A stretch of 64,000 nucleotides of DNA from Combretum micranthum (taxonomy: Eukaryota > Streptophyta > Magnoliopsida > Myrtales > Combretaceae), in assembly GCA_024138025.1 (NCBI GenBank), contig JAMXBD010000171.1, forward strand, positions 1,518,086-1,582,085, written 5' to 3'. The translations under genes were made by a program, and so were the position numbers. Shown piece by piece: positions 26,066 to 36,761 of this stretch. The notes under the pieces are model-generated. The model worked only from the letters and a program-made list of their open reading frames with translations. It ran no database searches and was not told the DNA's origin. Position 1 is the stretch's first letter. The number at the start of each line of letters is the position of its first letter.

Positions 26066-26114
26066 TCACATACAAAGACATATTACTTTATTTTTTTATT
26101 TTATTTTATCTTGC

Positions 26115-27417
26115 TATCTATATTATTAAAGCAAAACCACCCCCTTTGGTGTCTTTAGTGTAAATTTTTTTAATATAATATTTTAGCATATGAGCATAAA
26201 ATATTTTTCGTATCCCTGAAATCATGAAAATTAAATAGGATTTGAATATAATTAAATAGGGATTGAATAGACATAGTATTTTCCTTTTTCAGCATATGGG
26301 CATAAAAACTTTTGGTATTCTTAAAATCATGAAATTAAATAGGGTTTGATAAAATTAAATAAAGGTTGAATAGACATAATCTTTTTCGTGTAAAATATTG
26401 TTGGTATCCTAAAATCATGAAATTGAATAAGGTTTGAATAGAATTAAATAGGGGTTGAATAGATATAGTCTTTTTCATTTTTAGCATATGGCGTAAAATA
26501 TTTTTGGTATCCCTAACATCATGAAATTAAAGAAGGTTGAATAAAATTAAATAGGATTAAATAGACATATTCTCCTTTTTTAGCGTATCTTTATATACCA
26601 TCTAAAGCTCGATACCATATTTATACATGGTAGTTAAAAATTACCTATGGAAAATACAATTGTAATTATTATTTGTAATTAATTTCCTAATTTCTAAGAC
26701 TCGCGATGTATGTGCTAATAAAACAACCTAACATATATAAATTAAATAGATATATTATTTTAACAGGTTGGAAGAGAACAACCTTAATTAGTATTTGAAA
26801 TTAGGAAATTAATTACAAGTCATAATTACAATTGTATTTTACACAAGTAACTTCTCCATGTTGGATAACTACCATACATAAAAATGGTATCAGAGCTTTA
26901 GATGTATATAAAGATACATGCTTAGACTAAAAAATGAAAAGACTATGTCTATTCAACCCCTATCTAATTATATTCAAATCCTATTTAATATCATGATTTC
27001 AGGGATACCAAAAATATTTTATGCCCATATGCTAAAAATGAAAAGACTATATCTATTCAACTCCTATTTAATTCTATTCAAACTCTATTTAATTTCATAA
27101 TTTCAGGAATACCAAAATATTTCACACGAAAAAAAAGTATATATATTCAACCCCTATTTAATTATATTCAAATCCTATGTAATTTCATGATTTTAAGGAT
27201 ACCAAAAATATTTTACGCTTATATACTAAAAAAGGAAAAGACTATGTCTATTCAGTCCTTGTTTAATTATATTCAAATCCTATTTAATTATCAAGATTTC
27301 AAAGATATGAAAAATATTTTATGACCATATGCTAAAAACATTATATTGAAAACATTTATACTAAAATATTTATATTAAAAACACCAAAATGGATTGTTTT
27401 GCTTAATAGTATAGATA
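26115..27417. repeat. 1.3 kb palindromic element with tandem units in each arm
   Basis: The left arm starts TATCTATATTATTAAAGC and the right arm ends with its complement, GCTTAATAGTATAGATA. Each arm (about 580 bp left, 640 bp right) holds about four ~100 bp units built on AGCATATG...CATAAAATATTTTT, ATCATGAAATTAAATAGG and GGTTGAATAGACATAG; the right arm has them inverted. A ~80 bp spacer near 26,695-26,775 joins the arms. A TGGTATCAGAGC at 26,885-26,896, identical to a tRNA-iMet primer-binding motif, has a degraded mirror at about 26,606-26,617. A transcript would fold into a long hairpin. No coding sequence. Confidence 0.75.
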
Positions 27418-28190
27418 TATATATATATATATACCATGTGTGTGTATTTGTCTTCTGTACTTAATTTAAGGCTTTCATCTAAAATTCCTCCTAACATTTT
27501 AAGTCTGTCTTCAAAAATTTACGAGGCTTACAAAGGTGTTAAGGTATTCACAATTACTTTAAACCTTTTTTTCTTACTTCTAGTTATTTTTTTTTTTATT
27601 TTTTTTTCCATTAAACTTATTTTATAATACTTTTTATAATATTATGTAAATATATATTTAATATTTTTTATTTGATCAAATTAACTATTGCAGAGCAATT
27701 TAAAGCTGACACGTATCAAGTACGCACTTAAAAATTAAATCCTGATCTTACTTATATGTTGCTTGAATTCCAAAGCTGTGTTACATTTCTAGGATTCTTA
27801 TCATTTCCTTACTTCATTCCACGTTCAACAATGCCTTGCTTATAAAAATGTTTTAACAACTTGTTTCTTTAGCTTCTGTAATTAGCGTCATCAAACTTAT
27901 ATATTTGTAATCAAACTATAAATTTAATAATCTCAATACATAACATTTAACATCATTATCTTTTATTATTGTAACTAATTAGGATACTTATCATAAAAGA
28001 CAAAATATCTATATTAATTAATAATGTTTGACCCAATGGAATTAAGGGATAAAGAGGATACAAATTTTTAGTCGGGCAATTGGTTGCACAGACAAAAAAG
28101 GCAAGAGAAATCATCTGATGCTGTTCATCGCCATCCTCACATCACAACATTATGTGATTTCAAATGTGATTGAAGAATCAATTCATAGAT
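27418..28190. other. Intergenic, no gene recognised
   Basis: AT-rich, with short (TA)n next to the palindrome. The 63-codon frame at 27,436-27,627 ends in a poly-phenylalanine run from T tracts and is not credible as a gene. Confidence 0.5.
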
Positions 28191-28198
28191 GTTCTAAA

Positions 28199-28620
28199 TA
28201 GGGTAGCAAACGAATTGAATCGAAACAATACAATGATGCGATTGAATTCGAGTTAGGTTTGAGTTCAATTGAGCTTAATATTTTAAGTTCGAGTTCAATC
28301 TAAAATAAAACTATATAATTTTGAGTTCAACTTGATTAAGCTCGCTTAGACTCAATTTACTAAAAAATATATATTTGAAATTATAATTAAAATAATATTA
28401 ATATTTAAACTCAATTTGAATTCGATTGATATATGCTTGACTCAAGCTCAATTAGGCTGGCGAACTACTTAAGCTAAACATATAAAGTTTGCATTTGACC
28501 AATAAACTATTTGAATAACTTAGAGTTTGAATTTGATTGACTATTTTCGAATCAAACTCGAGTAAACATAAAGCCGAACTCAATTAGTTTGTGAACCAAC
28601 TTGGTTAATTTGCATCCTTA
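28199..28620. mobile_element. hAT-type MITE, 422 bp
   Basis: Ends TAGGGTAGCAAACGAATTGA and (reverse complement of right end) TAAGGATGCAAATTAACCAA are inverted repeats. Flanks are GTTCTAAA (28,191-28,198) and GTTCTAAC (28,621-28,628), an 8-bp duplication with one mismatch, as expected for hAT. The interior repeats GAGTTC/CTCGAGT/CAAACTCGAG words. Non-coding. Confidence 0.8.
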
Positions 28621-28639
28621 GTTCTAACCATATTATTCC

Positions 28640-29197
28640 TGTAACACGCGAAACTCAACTCACTGAGGTATTATCCGCTTTAGCCACACGCCGCATGGTT
28701 TTATCCTTTTGGTGCCAATGCTTCCGGGGGGATCACCCATCATAGGATTGTTATGCACAAAGCATGCTTAACTCTGGAGTTCTGATGAACTCTAAGCCAC
28801 TATATCAAAAGACGTATCTATGATTAGAGTTTCACAACCTATATATGAGGGGTATCACATACTCTTCCACTTATAGAATTGACGTCTTCGTCAGTTTCGT
28901 TACACAAGTCCAAAACCACACCAGGCAATGAGGACACACTCCTCTACTTCCGGCTAGTGAATTGCTCTAATACCACTTGTAACGCTCCAAAACTCCGCCC
29001 GTTGAGGTATTGTCCGCTTTGGCCACATGCGCACGGTTTTGTCCTTTTGGTGCCAGCGTTTCTTATGGGTCACCTATCCAAGAATTGCTTTACACAAAGC
29101 ACTCTTAACTTTAGAGTTCCAACCAACTCTAAACTATTACATCAAAAGGTACTTCTGTGATTAGAGTTTCATAACCTATATTTGAGGGAGTATTACA
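28640..29197 (-). mobile_element. Cassandra TRIM retrotransposon
   Basis: Two 220-bp LTRs (28,640-28,859 and 28,978-29,197) with TG...CA ends are separated by 118 bp. A perfect target duplication ATTCC lies at 28,635-28,639 and 29,198-29,202. The primer-binding site is on the minus strand: rc of 28,964-28,975 is TGGTATTAGAGC, one mismatch from the tRNA-iMet complement, just inside the right LTR, so the right LTR is the 5' one. Both LTRs carry a 5S rRNA-like block: minus-strand GAACTCCAGAGTTAAGCATG and, after about 20 bases, GATGGGTGA in the left LTR, decayed in the right. A 5S-derived pol III promoter within the LTR is the hallmark of Cassandra. It encodes no protein and depends on other elements to move. 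Confidence 0.9.
28721..28788 (-). promoter_or_regulatory. 5S rRNA-like pol III internal promoter in Cassandra 3' LTR
   Basis: Minus-strand AGTTAAGCATGC (rc of 28,762-28,773) matches the 5S A-box region, and ATGATGGGTGATC (rc of 28,731-28,743) matches the 5S C-box region GGATGGGTGACC. This LTR is closer to genuine 5S than the other one at 29,058-29,120, where the A-box reads AGTTAAGAGTGC and the C-box GGATAGGTGACC. Confidence 0.8.
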
Positions 29198-29202
29198 ATT
29201 CC

Positions 29203-29906
29203 AAGAAATAATTGTAGGTTTTCCACATATATTTTTATTTTATTTTTTACTATTTTAATGAATTAATATATATTTACTTATATTATTTAATTTGAATAAT
29301 TATACGGACGTTGCAAACACCCCCAATACTAATGAAAAAGTTAACAAACTTAAAAACGTTAAATTTTATAAGAAATGTTAAATGTTGATGACTTATTAAA
29401 AAAAAAAAAAGAAGAAGATAAACATTATGGGATCAAATAAAATACTAATAAAATGTTAAGGACTAAAAATGTATTTTTCCCTAATGTAATGAGGATTTGG
29501 TGCTCCTATATTACAAACACCATTCCCTCCTTTTGAAATGTACCATGGGTAATGACAATGAAGGATAATTTGTTTCTTTCCACCCCTTGAAAACAAGCAC
29601 AAAATATATACAAAGAAACATAAATCTTCAAATTTATTCACATTTACTCATTTCATTTGATAATCAAACAACTCAAACCAAACTAAATGTGTCCACAAAC
29701 AGTAATAAACATGTTGAATCAATTCAATTTCGTTATAGATTATGCAATCTAGGTTATTTCTATACTTTCTCTATAAGTTCTTCATTACAAGCAATGGATT
29801 GAGTATGAATATCGGCACTTGGATCATTACCTTTTTACTTAGAAGGGCTTTACATTTATTAATCAGTGAATTAATGGATATATAAAAGCATACCTAAACT
29901 AAAAGC
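29203..29906. other. Intergenic, no gene recognised
   Basis: AT-rich, with a poly-A run near 29,399-29,410. The phrase GACTAAAAATGTATTTTTCCC (29,461-29,481) is typical of small DNA-element ends and has a related inverted copy near 11,938. The frames at 29,456-29,641 and 29,587-29,802 show no domain. Confidence 0.45.
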
Positions 29907-30215
29907 AGGGTAAATTATACTAGAATGTTACAATATTTTGGAAGTAAGTTCATTTGAAGTTACAACGTTTCGAGTGGTTAAAAAAATGTTGCAACATTTA
30001 CAAAAGTAGATCAATTGAGATCATCATTGATACTTATCAATAGTATAAAAAATTAATTAAAATTCAAAAGATGTGACACGTTGTAACACGTGCCAATAAT
30101 CACCTCAATTTGTCAATTTTCTTAAATGTTGTGACATATTTTTAACCACTTAAAACGTTGTGACCTTAGATAAACTTACTTTCAAATATTATGACTTTCT
30201 GGTATAAATTACCCT
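29907..30215. mobile_element. ~309 bp TIR element
   Basis: Left AGGGTAAATTATACTAGAAT and the reverse complement of the right end (AGGGTAATTTATACCAGAAA) begin terminal inverted repeats of about 45 bp that continue through a shared GGAAGTAAGTT / TGAAAGTAAGTT. An inner inverted pair around ACAACGTTT / AAAACGTTGTGA extends the fold. Non-coding and unclassified; design similar to 25,825-26,065. Confidence 0.75.
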
Positions 30216-31972
30216 AAAATTGGGCTGCTAAATCACAAAAAATGAAAATTGAAATACTAAATTCCTTAAAATGGAAAGTACATGCAAGTAGAGTTTAGAT
30301 TGATCATCACCCAATCAATGCTCTAAGAAGGTGACGCAAGTCTCAATTACGATCTCACACAAGTACAGTGTACTTTCACAATAACATGGAAATCAAACTC
30401 GCCTGCACTACACTTTAAGGTATACAAAGGCTTTACAAATAAAGGCACAAGACAGATAGAATGAATGGGAAAGATGACAGATGAGAGGCTTTTGCAATTA
30501 ACAGCTCTATCGGACCCACAAACATTCCTTCTATGTGGTATTTATGGAGTTTTTCAAGCTCTTCCTGTTATTTAATGATCTTCCTCAAATTTAATGTTTC
30601 AATTGGGTATATAACGACTAGTTCTTGCTATAGTCGGCTGTCCGGCTTTTTTTCTTTGGTCGGTAATTATATGAGTTCCAAGGTTTGGGAAGTTAGCTTG
30701 TATGGTGAATGAGCTAGTGTTATACTTCAAATTCATGAAATGTTTTGGCTATAATAGAGTTGCCAGCTCTTGTTATAGTGGTAAGCTTCTAAACAAAAAA
30801 CAAATACCATACGCAAGACACTGGCTTGTTGGTTCATGTGCTAGCTGGCTAGCTTTCTGTTATCAACAAGCCAGTAGCCCTTGTTTCCACATGAAACTTA
30901 ATTACCCACATCGAGCACACATCTAAGTCTTTTTGTTTTGTAAATATTTGAAGCTTTTGCTTTGTTGAAATCATTTTAGTTTGCATTACACCAAGATTAG
31001 ATCAGAGGATGAAACAAACTCCTTTTTTATTTTTAATAGCTTCTAAATGTCATCGTCTCGCTGTTGGGGGGTTAAGCCTATTGCTAAAATAATTTTTAAC
31101 TATCATTCGAGTTATATTCTGTTTTGTGTCAAGCAAGAAGTGAATACCTATACTTACTAGGAAACTTCCCACGATAAAAAGGGGATGAGCTGCTCTAAGG
31201 ATTATAGAACCTCCATCCCCATTATTTTCTTTGTCAATATCTAATCTGGAGCTTAGGTATCCTAGTTGATGTGTTTGAACTCTTTCGATTCCATCTGATA
31301 TAGTGACGTCCACTTGGTGTATTACACATGTGCTAATCAATGGGCATTATACTCCACTTTTCATGTACATATGATGTATAGATACCATTAAAATTTTAAT
31401 ATATATACTGTGTATAAATCATAAGTGGTAATAATTTTGGTAACTACCACTTCTTTTATTATGTTTGTTAAAATTTTATTGATAATTTGTTGGTAATTGT
31501 ATTTTATACGCCACATACCATTTAACATGTATTGGATCTTGATTTCCATTACTAAATCTCTTTCAATTCTTGTAATATCCAATAAACTTAATAACACCCT
31601 CTGTGAAACCTCATAACTTACCCTACTCAGAATATAGGATTTAACAGTTGATCAGCAACTCAAATAGTGATCGAATCTTGAAATACCCTAAACCCTAATA
31701 ATTGAACCCATAAACCTTAATTGCGAAGCCGAAGACCTTAAATTTATGTTAAACCCTAACGTATAGCAAAGTCAAAATTTTAGAAGCTTCAGTTCTGAGT
31801 ATAGGATTGTGATCAGGGAAACCAAATTAGTAGGCATGTAAGTTTTTTTCTTAAAATGCTATGGAATGCATAATTGTGATAACATACTATACCACATATA
31901 AATCGAACCCTTATAAAAAATTTATCCAATACGTTTCCATAACCATTTCATCATATATATATATATATACAC
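30216..31972. other. Intergenic with one unexplained 96-codon frame
   Basis: No gene can be named. A hairpin with perfect 12-bp arms ACTGGCTTGTTG (30,820-30,831) and CAACAAGCCAGT (30,864-30,875) occurs. The minus frame 31,050-31,340 has less AT-biased composition than its flanks and a central hydrophobic stretch (PLFIVGSFLVSIGIHFLL), but I do not recognise it. The rest is AT-rich. Confidence 0.4.
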
Positions 31973-32342
31973 TATTATGATCCCACATCGATTCTAAAAG
32001 AAATTGTGGAATAGTACTTAAGTAAAGTGAATTCTCTCACTTAAAAGGCTAGTCTTTTGGTTGGACTCTCACATTGGGCTTGTTACCTAACATTTGGTAC
32101 TCTCGTTGAGAGACTAGCATTAGCAAAAAGACTAGAGTGAACCCACCCAAAGTGAAAGCTATACAGAGTGAGCCACTTAGAGTAGGCTGTTGAGGGTGTC
32201 GACTTCCAAATGAGTGGTTAATGTTACAATCTCACATCGATTCCATGAGAAATTGTGAAATGGTACTTATGCCTAAAAGGTTCTCCCACTTGAAAGGCTA
32301 ATTTCTTGGATCGGACTCCCCCTTTTAGCTTGGTACCTAACA
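31973..32342 (+). mobile_element. TRIM-like element with ~120 bp LTRs
   Basis: Two direct repeats, about 31,973-32,092 and 32,222-32,342, share CCCACATCGATTC / CTCACATCGATTCC, AGAAATTGTG, TGGTACTTA / TAGTACTTA, CTCCCACTT / CTCTCACTT, and end TACCTAACA. After the left repeat comes TTTGGTACTCTCGTTG, a degraded form of a tRNA-iMet primer-binding site. The interior is only about 130 bp and non-coding. No clear target duplication was found. Confidence 0.6.
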
Positions 32343-33977
32343 TATGCACCCTTAATTCTAGCATCAGTGGCTCTTTTTATGTTTTTTCCCCTAAACTATT
32401 CTTATTGAAAACGTCCTTAGGCGACTTTCAAAGTATGAAACCAACAAATCTCCAAAACCTTCATAAATTCACAAATAAAAAAATACATCTACGTTTCTAA
32501 ATTCACAAAAGATATTGTGATCTCATTTTGTGCACTTCTAAATAAGAGTATGCTTGATAAGGTTTCGATAGCCTCTAGGTTTAGTATAAATCGAAGCGTT
32601 GAATTATCGGCGAATAAGTTGATTCAATCCATTCTTAAGTTTTATACTTATAACTTTAGTTTTCACTTACTACATTATATTATTTAAGCTTAGAAGAGTG
32701 TTTTCTTGTATTGTATAGGTGAAAACTTTAATTTCTCAAAGAAACCTTTGGATTAATTTAAGTAATTAACAATGTCAGCATGGTGAGTAGGACTTTCAAG
32801 GATTTATTGCTCATTTGTGTGTCGTACTATTGTTATACTACTATTCAATGCTATGTTTGTGGTATTATTAAGTTATGGATGTTTTCGGATGAGTCACATG
32901 TCATCGATATGTAGGCGTTAAAATCCACAAAATGTTTGAATTGTATGTCAACACACGCAACCATCTTACACGGTCATATACTTTTGTGGTGTATGTATAA
33001 TCTAACAAAATAACATAATATGGACGCAAACAATGATCTAGACGACTATGTACTTTAGTCATGTATGTGTAATCTAGATGCGAACAATGATCTACATGAC
33101 CTCCTAACCCTAAACAGAGCCTGTGTAAGGGTAGGCGTACATGCTTAATTTCCTCTCTATAGCCTTTTTCCCTTATACATAGCTCTTATATGCATAATAT
33201 GACACAAATAATAACCTACACGACCTTGAACACAATGTGGCCATGTATACCCTTTCGATCCTTTTTCCTTTATTCCTAAGCCATGTAAGCCCCATTCTTT
33301 TATTAAAAAGTCCCTTATACAGACTGTGTAACCTATTGTGTATGTCAAAAATTTCCACTTTCAAGAAATCCTTGTTATGACTTCTTTAGCTTACCTAAAC
33401 TCCTTCCTTTAGTCTAATTAAAACATTTAAGACCCACAACCAACATTTACTCTAACTAGTTAATTTTTCTTAATTTATTCATTAAGCTAAAATAGCACAC
33501 CAATTAAGAACTTAAAATCCATAGTCTAGATAAGCTATATAAGGCATTTGAATTTACATGAGTAATTGGGACCACATAACCATAATTGGGCTTGATGCCT
33601 AATTAATGTCAAAAACTAGTCCTTTAGGTAAGTAGCGAAGCCTAAAAGATGGCTCCAATAGGGGATGTTGTAGGAAGACTTAACTTAGTAGTACTGGATT
33701 GGAGATCACTAGACCAATTTATTATGCTCTCGATCTTATTCTGTTTTCTCACACATGAAAAGTAACTCCAAAATTATCTTTCTAGGCTAATTTGGTTTAT
33801 TTTTTACTAAAATATGGCTTATACGGACTAAAAAAAGTCTTAAGCCCTTTTATATTATAAATAGGCAATTTTAAAAAAATAATAGACTTCTTTTATATTA
33901 TAAAAGCCCTTAAGCTCTTTACAATGTCATTTGCAAGCGCGGCCCATTACTAAAGAAAATAAGGCTTCAATCTCAAT
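32343..33977. other. Intergenic, possibly degraded LTR sequence
   Basis: No gene. Between about 32,990 and 33,340 recurring words such as GACTATGTACTTTAG, CTACACGACC, GGCCATGTATACC and CAGACTGTGTAACC resemble the ACACGGCCGTGTA-type motifs in family A LTR at 37,790-37,915, in inverted sense, so this may be an old LTR. The two overlapping 63-codon minus frames here are incidental. Confidence 0.35.
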
Positions 33978-34723
33978 CAAAGTTGTCAAACTCGCAATTC
34001 TATGTAGAATCGCCAAGGGGTCAATAGAATCGAAATGTAAAATCGAAACGTAGAAACATAAGTTTCTATAACCTTTGAAAAATGGCTTTGAAAAATTATA
34101 GAAATGCTCATAAAAGATATAGAAAACTTAGAACGCATAGTGAATATCGAAAAAAATAAAGAAATTAAGTTTTTTTTTTTACAATAACTCTTAATCTATG
34201 ATATAACATATATAAAAGAAGAGCGAATATAGTCAAAATTCATTCATTTTCTATTGTTTTATTTTAAATAAGTGATAAATTGAAGGAGATGAAAATTTTC
34301 AACTTATTAAATATTAATTATATAAATGAAATAAATAAGTTTTCTTGTAATCTTTATAGCTATAACTTAACTTGAATGAATTCTATAAATGTAGAACAAG
34401 AGGGAGGGAAAAAGATAAAAAGAATGTGTGGAAACCAAATATAAACAATAATAAGAAAGATACATTATCCTAATTCCTAATAGTTGATGAGCTTATAAAC
34501 ACACAATTGTATTTTTTTTATATTTTAGCTTATTTCACTCGAATTGATAGAATCGGTAAATTCTATTGAAATTGTAAGATTCTACTAAGTTTACATATAG
34601 ACTCAGTTGGAATCATAAGATTCTACTAAAAAACGATTCTATCCACGAGTAAATTCGGAAGGGCCTCCTAAAATTGTAAACTCGTAGAATCGTATAGGTA
34701 AAATCGCAATTTTGACAACTATG
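33978..34723. mobile_element. hAT-like non-autonomous element, 746 bp
   Basis: Left end CAAAGTTGTCAAAC and reverse-complemented right end CATAGTTGTCAAAA are inverted repeats that continue with CGCAATTCTA / TGCGATTTTA words. The 8-bp flank ATCTCAAT occurs at 33,970-33,977 and 34,724-34,731, a perfect duplication. The interior is AT-rich and enriched in AGAATCG/CGATTCT words near both ends. It has no transposase. Confidence 0.8.
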
Positions 34724-34731
34724 ATCTCAAT

Positions 34732-36756
34732 CGTTGGATCATTGGGAATGATCTAAAGGCTAGCGTCATCTTCTAACATCTATGAGTAGGAGGTCTCTCT
34801 TCTCATTTGAGGGACATTATAGGTATTGCTAAGATTTAGAGCAATGTAGCAACTCTAACAATTATTCAACGAAAAATAAGTCAAGAATGATCGAGTCTAC
34901 TGAATTTGATCATTTATCACACTCGCACGCTTGAGAAATCGGGTTTGCTAATTCTTTTTCCCATACCTTTATGACATCCGTAGACATGTCATCATCTCAA
35001 GACTACTCTCGAGTCAATTGGTATGCTTGTTGCATGTGATCGGTCAATTATAATAACCTACCATACAATAAGAAATATGAAATACTAAATAAGTAACAAA
35101 ATGACCAAACATTAATAAGAAGAACATGTGTTTTAGCTAGCAAAGTATATATGGAAGGTCTAACAAGTAATAACACATTGATATTTGAGAATGAATTGCT
35201 TGAATATGCTCCCGTGTAAGATTAATGCTTTTAATATCATCTTGTCTGTTTGACGTGGAATGTATATTGATTGGTCAACTTGAATTCATTAATGACTATT
35301 AGGCTATAACTAAAATCGAAAATGCATTACATGACATTGCATTTTTATTTGTCATCACCATCCAATGATGGAATGACAAGAAAGCCAAGTTATGAATATA
35401 TTCTCTTCATTTAAGTTAACTCACCTACAGATTGAACATTTAAGGCTTGTATGCGGAAAGATAAGTTTACGTTTTGGCTTCATAGAATGAACTTAAAGAC
35501 CAAGGGAAGTCGTAGACTATGAAATAATGTTATACCATCATCTCAGGTCTATTTATAAAATTTATGAAATATTAACCCAGATAAGTTTTTATGTATCCTA
35601 GGGCTTGCGATAATCGAATTTATGTTTAGATAACCTAGATGCTTACAAAACTAAGTATTTTCCAAACCCTAAGTTAGGAAGGAGTTAAATCCTAGACTTC
35701 ACATTGGTTATTGGAAGCTCACATACAATGTCTGCATTGCCTATGGTTGTTCAAGCATATCACATGTTTAAGAACTTTTTTGCCTTTGCTTGTTGAGTAG
35801 TAACGAAGAAATTGCACTCCTTGAGCCATGATTTTTGCATACTCCCCTATAATATGACTCCTTGTGGAGGTATCCCAAGGCAGGTTTATAACCTAACCAA
35901 GCGGACTCCCCTGGTAAGCCAACTATTTTTGGGATTATATAATTATGTAATTGCAAGATGACATGTGTGATGGCATACATTTGATTAAGTACATGATTCA
36001 ATTTCTATATTTATGTTACTATGACTCTTAGTGAATGCTTTTATGACTAGCATGAGTATCTGTGGCGGGTTGTCATGACCAGGGTACCCTCTGAGGCATG
36101 ACACCTTCTCATTTGCATACATTACACATGGACAAAACATTTAACCCTCTATTTCTTATGCATGTATTTCTTGCGTCATTTTGACAGATTGCTTATAAAA
36201 GTGTAAAAATCAAGATTTCTTAATATTTATAGTGAATTCTTTTGAAATTCATACATTTGTTTCTTTACAATGATTGAATAAAAATTCACATGAAAGATAT
36301 AACACTACATACAAGTTATCAAGTGAGAGACCCTATAACATAGTTTTTACGTTGCGTTCTTTTACTTTCTTTCTGTATGCATCAGCTTATGCAATATCAC
36401 ATTCCTGCTTACTTTGAATTTAGTAGAAGACGATGTGTGATTTGACACATAACATGAAAACATGATTGAATAGTCCATTGATGTTCACCACTAATGTAGA
36501 TTACCACCTTCTCAAACCCTTTTATGTTCTTAAATGCCATACCCACTATAGTTTAAACTTTAGCATTCAATTGAGGGTCATTTCTCATTCAAATATGTCA
36601 AATTTAGATTATGGTCTCATACTACCTATGATTTGCACGACCAGTAATATATTATGATTTAATATGTCATCATAGCACTAATGAATAAAACACCATGAGA
36701 AAAGGGTAACTTTTCATTTGATAATTCGTAACTAATAAACTGATTACATCCATAAC
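34732..36756. other. Intergenic, no gene recognised
   Basis: Moderately AT-rich, no long frame. The minus frame 35,768-36,001 (77 codons) has no recognisable domain. The phrase block near 35,850-35,940 (around CCAAGCGGACTCCCCTGG) has the look of retrotransposon LTR sequence but has no partner in the window. Confidence 0.4.
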
Positions 36757-36761
36757 ATATC

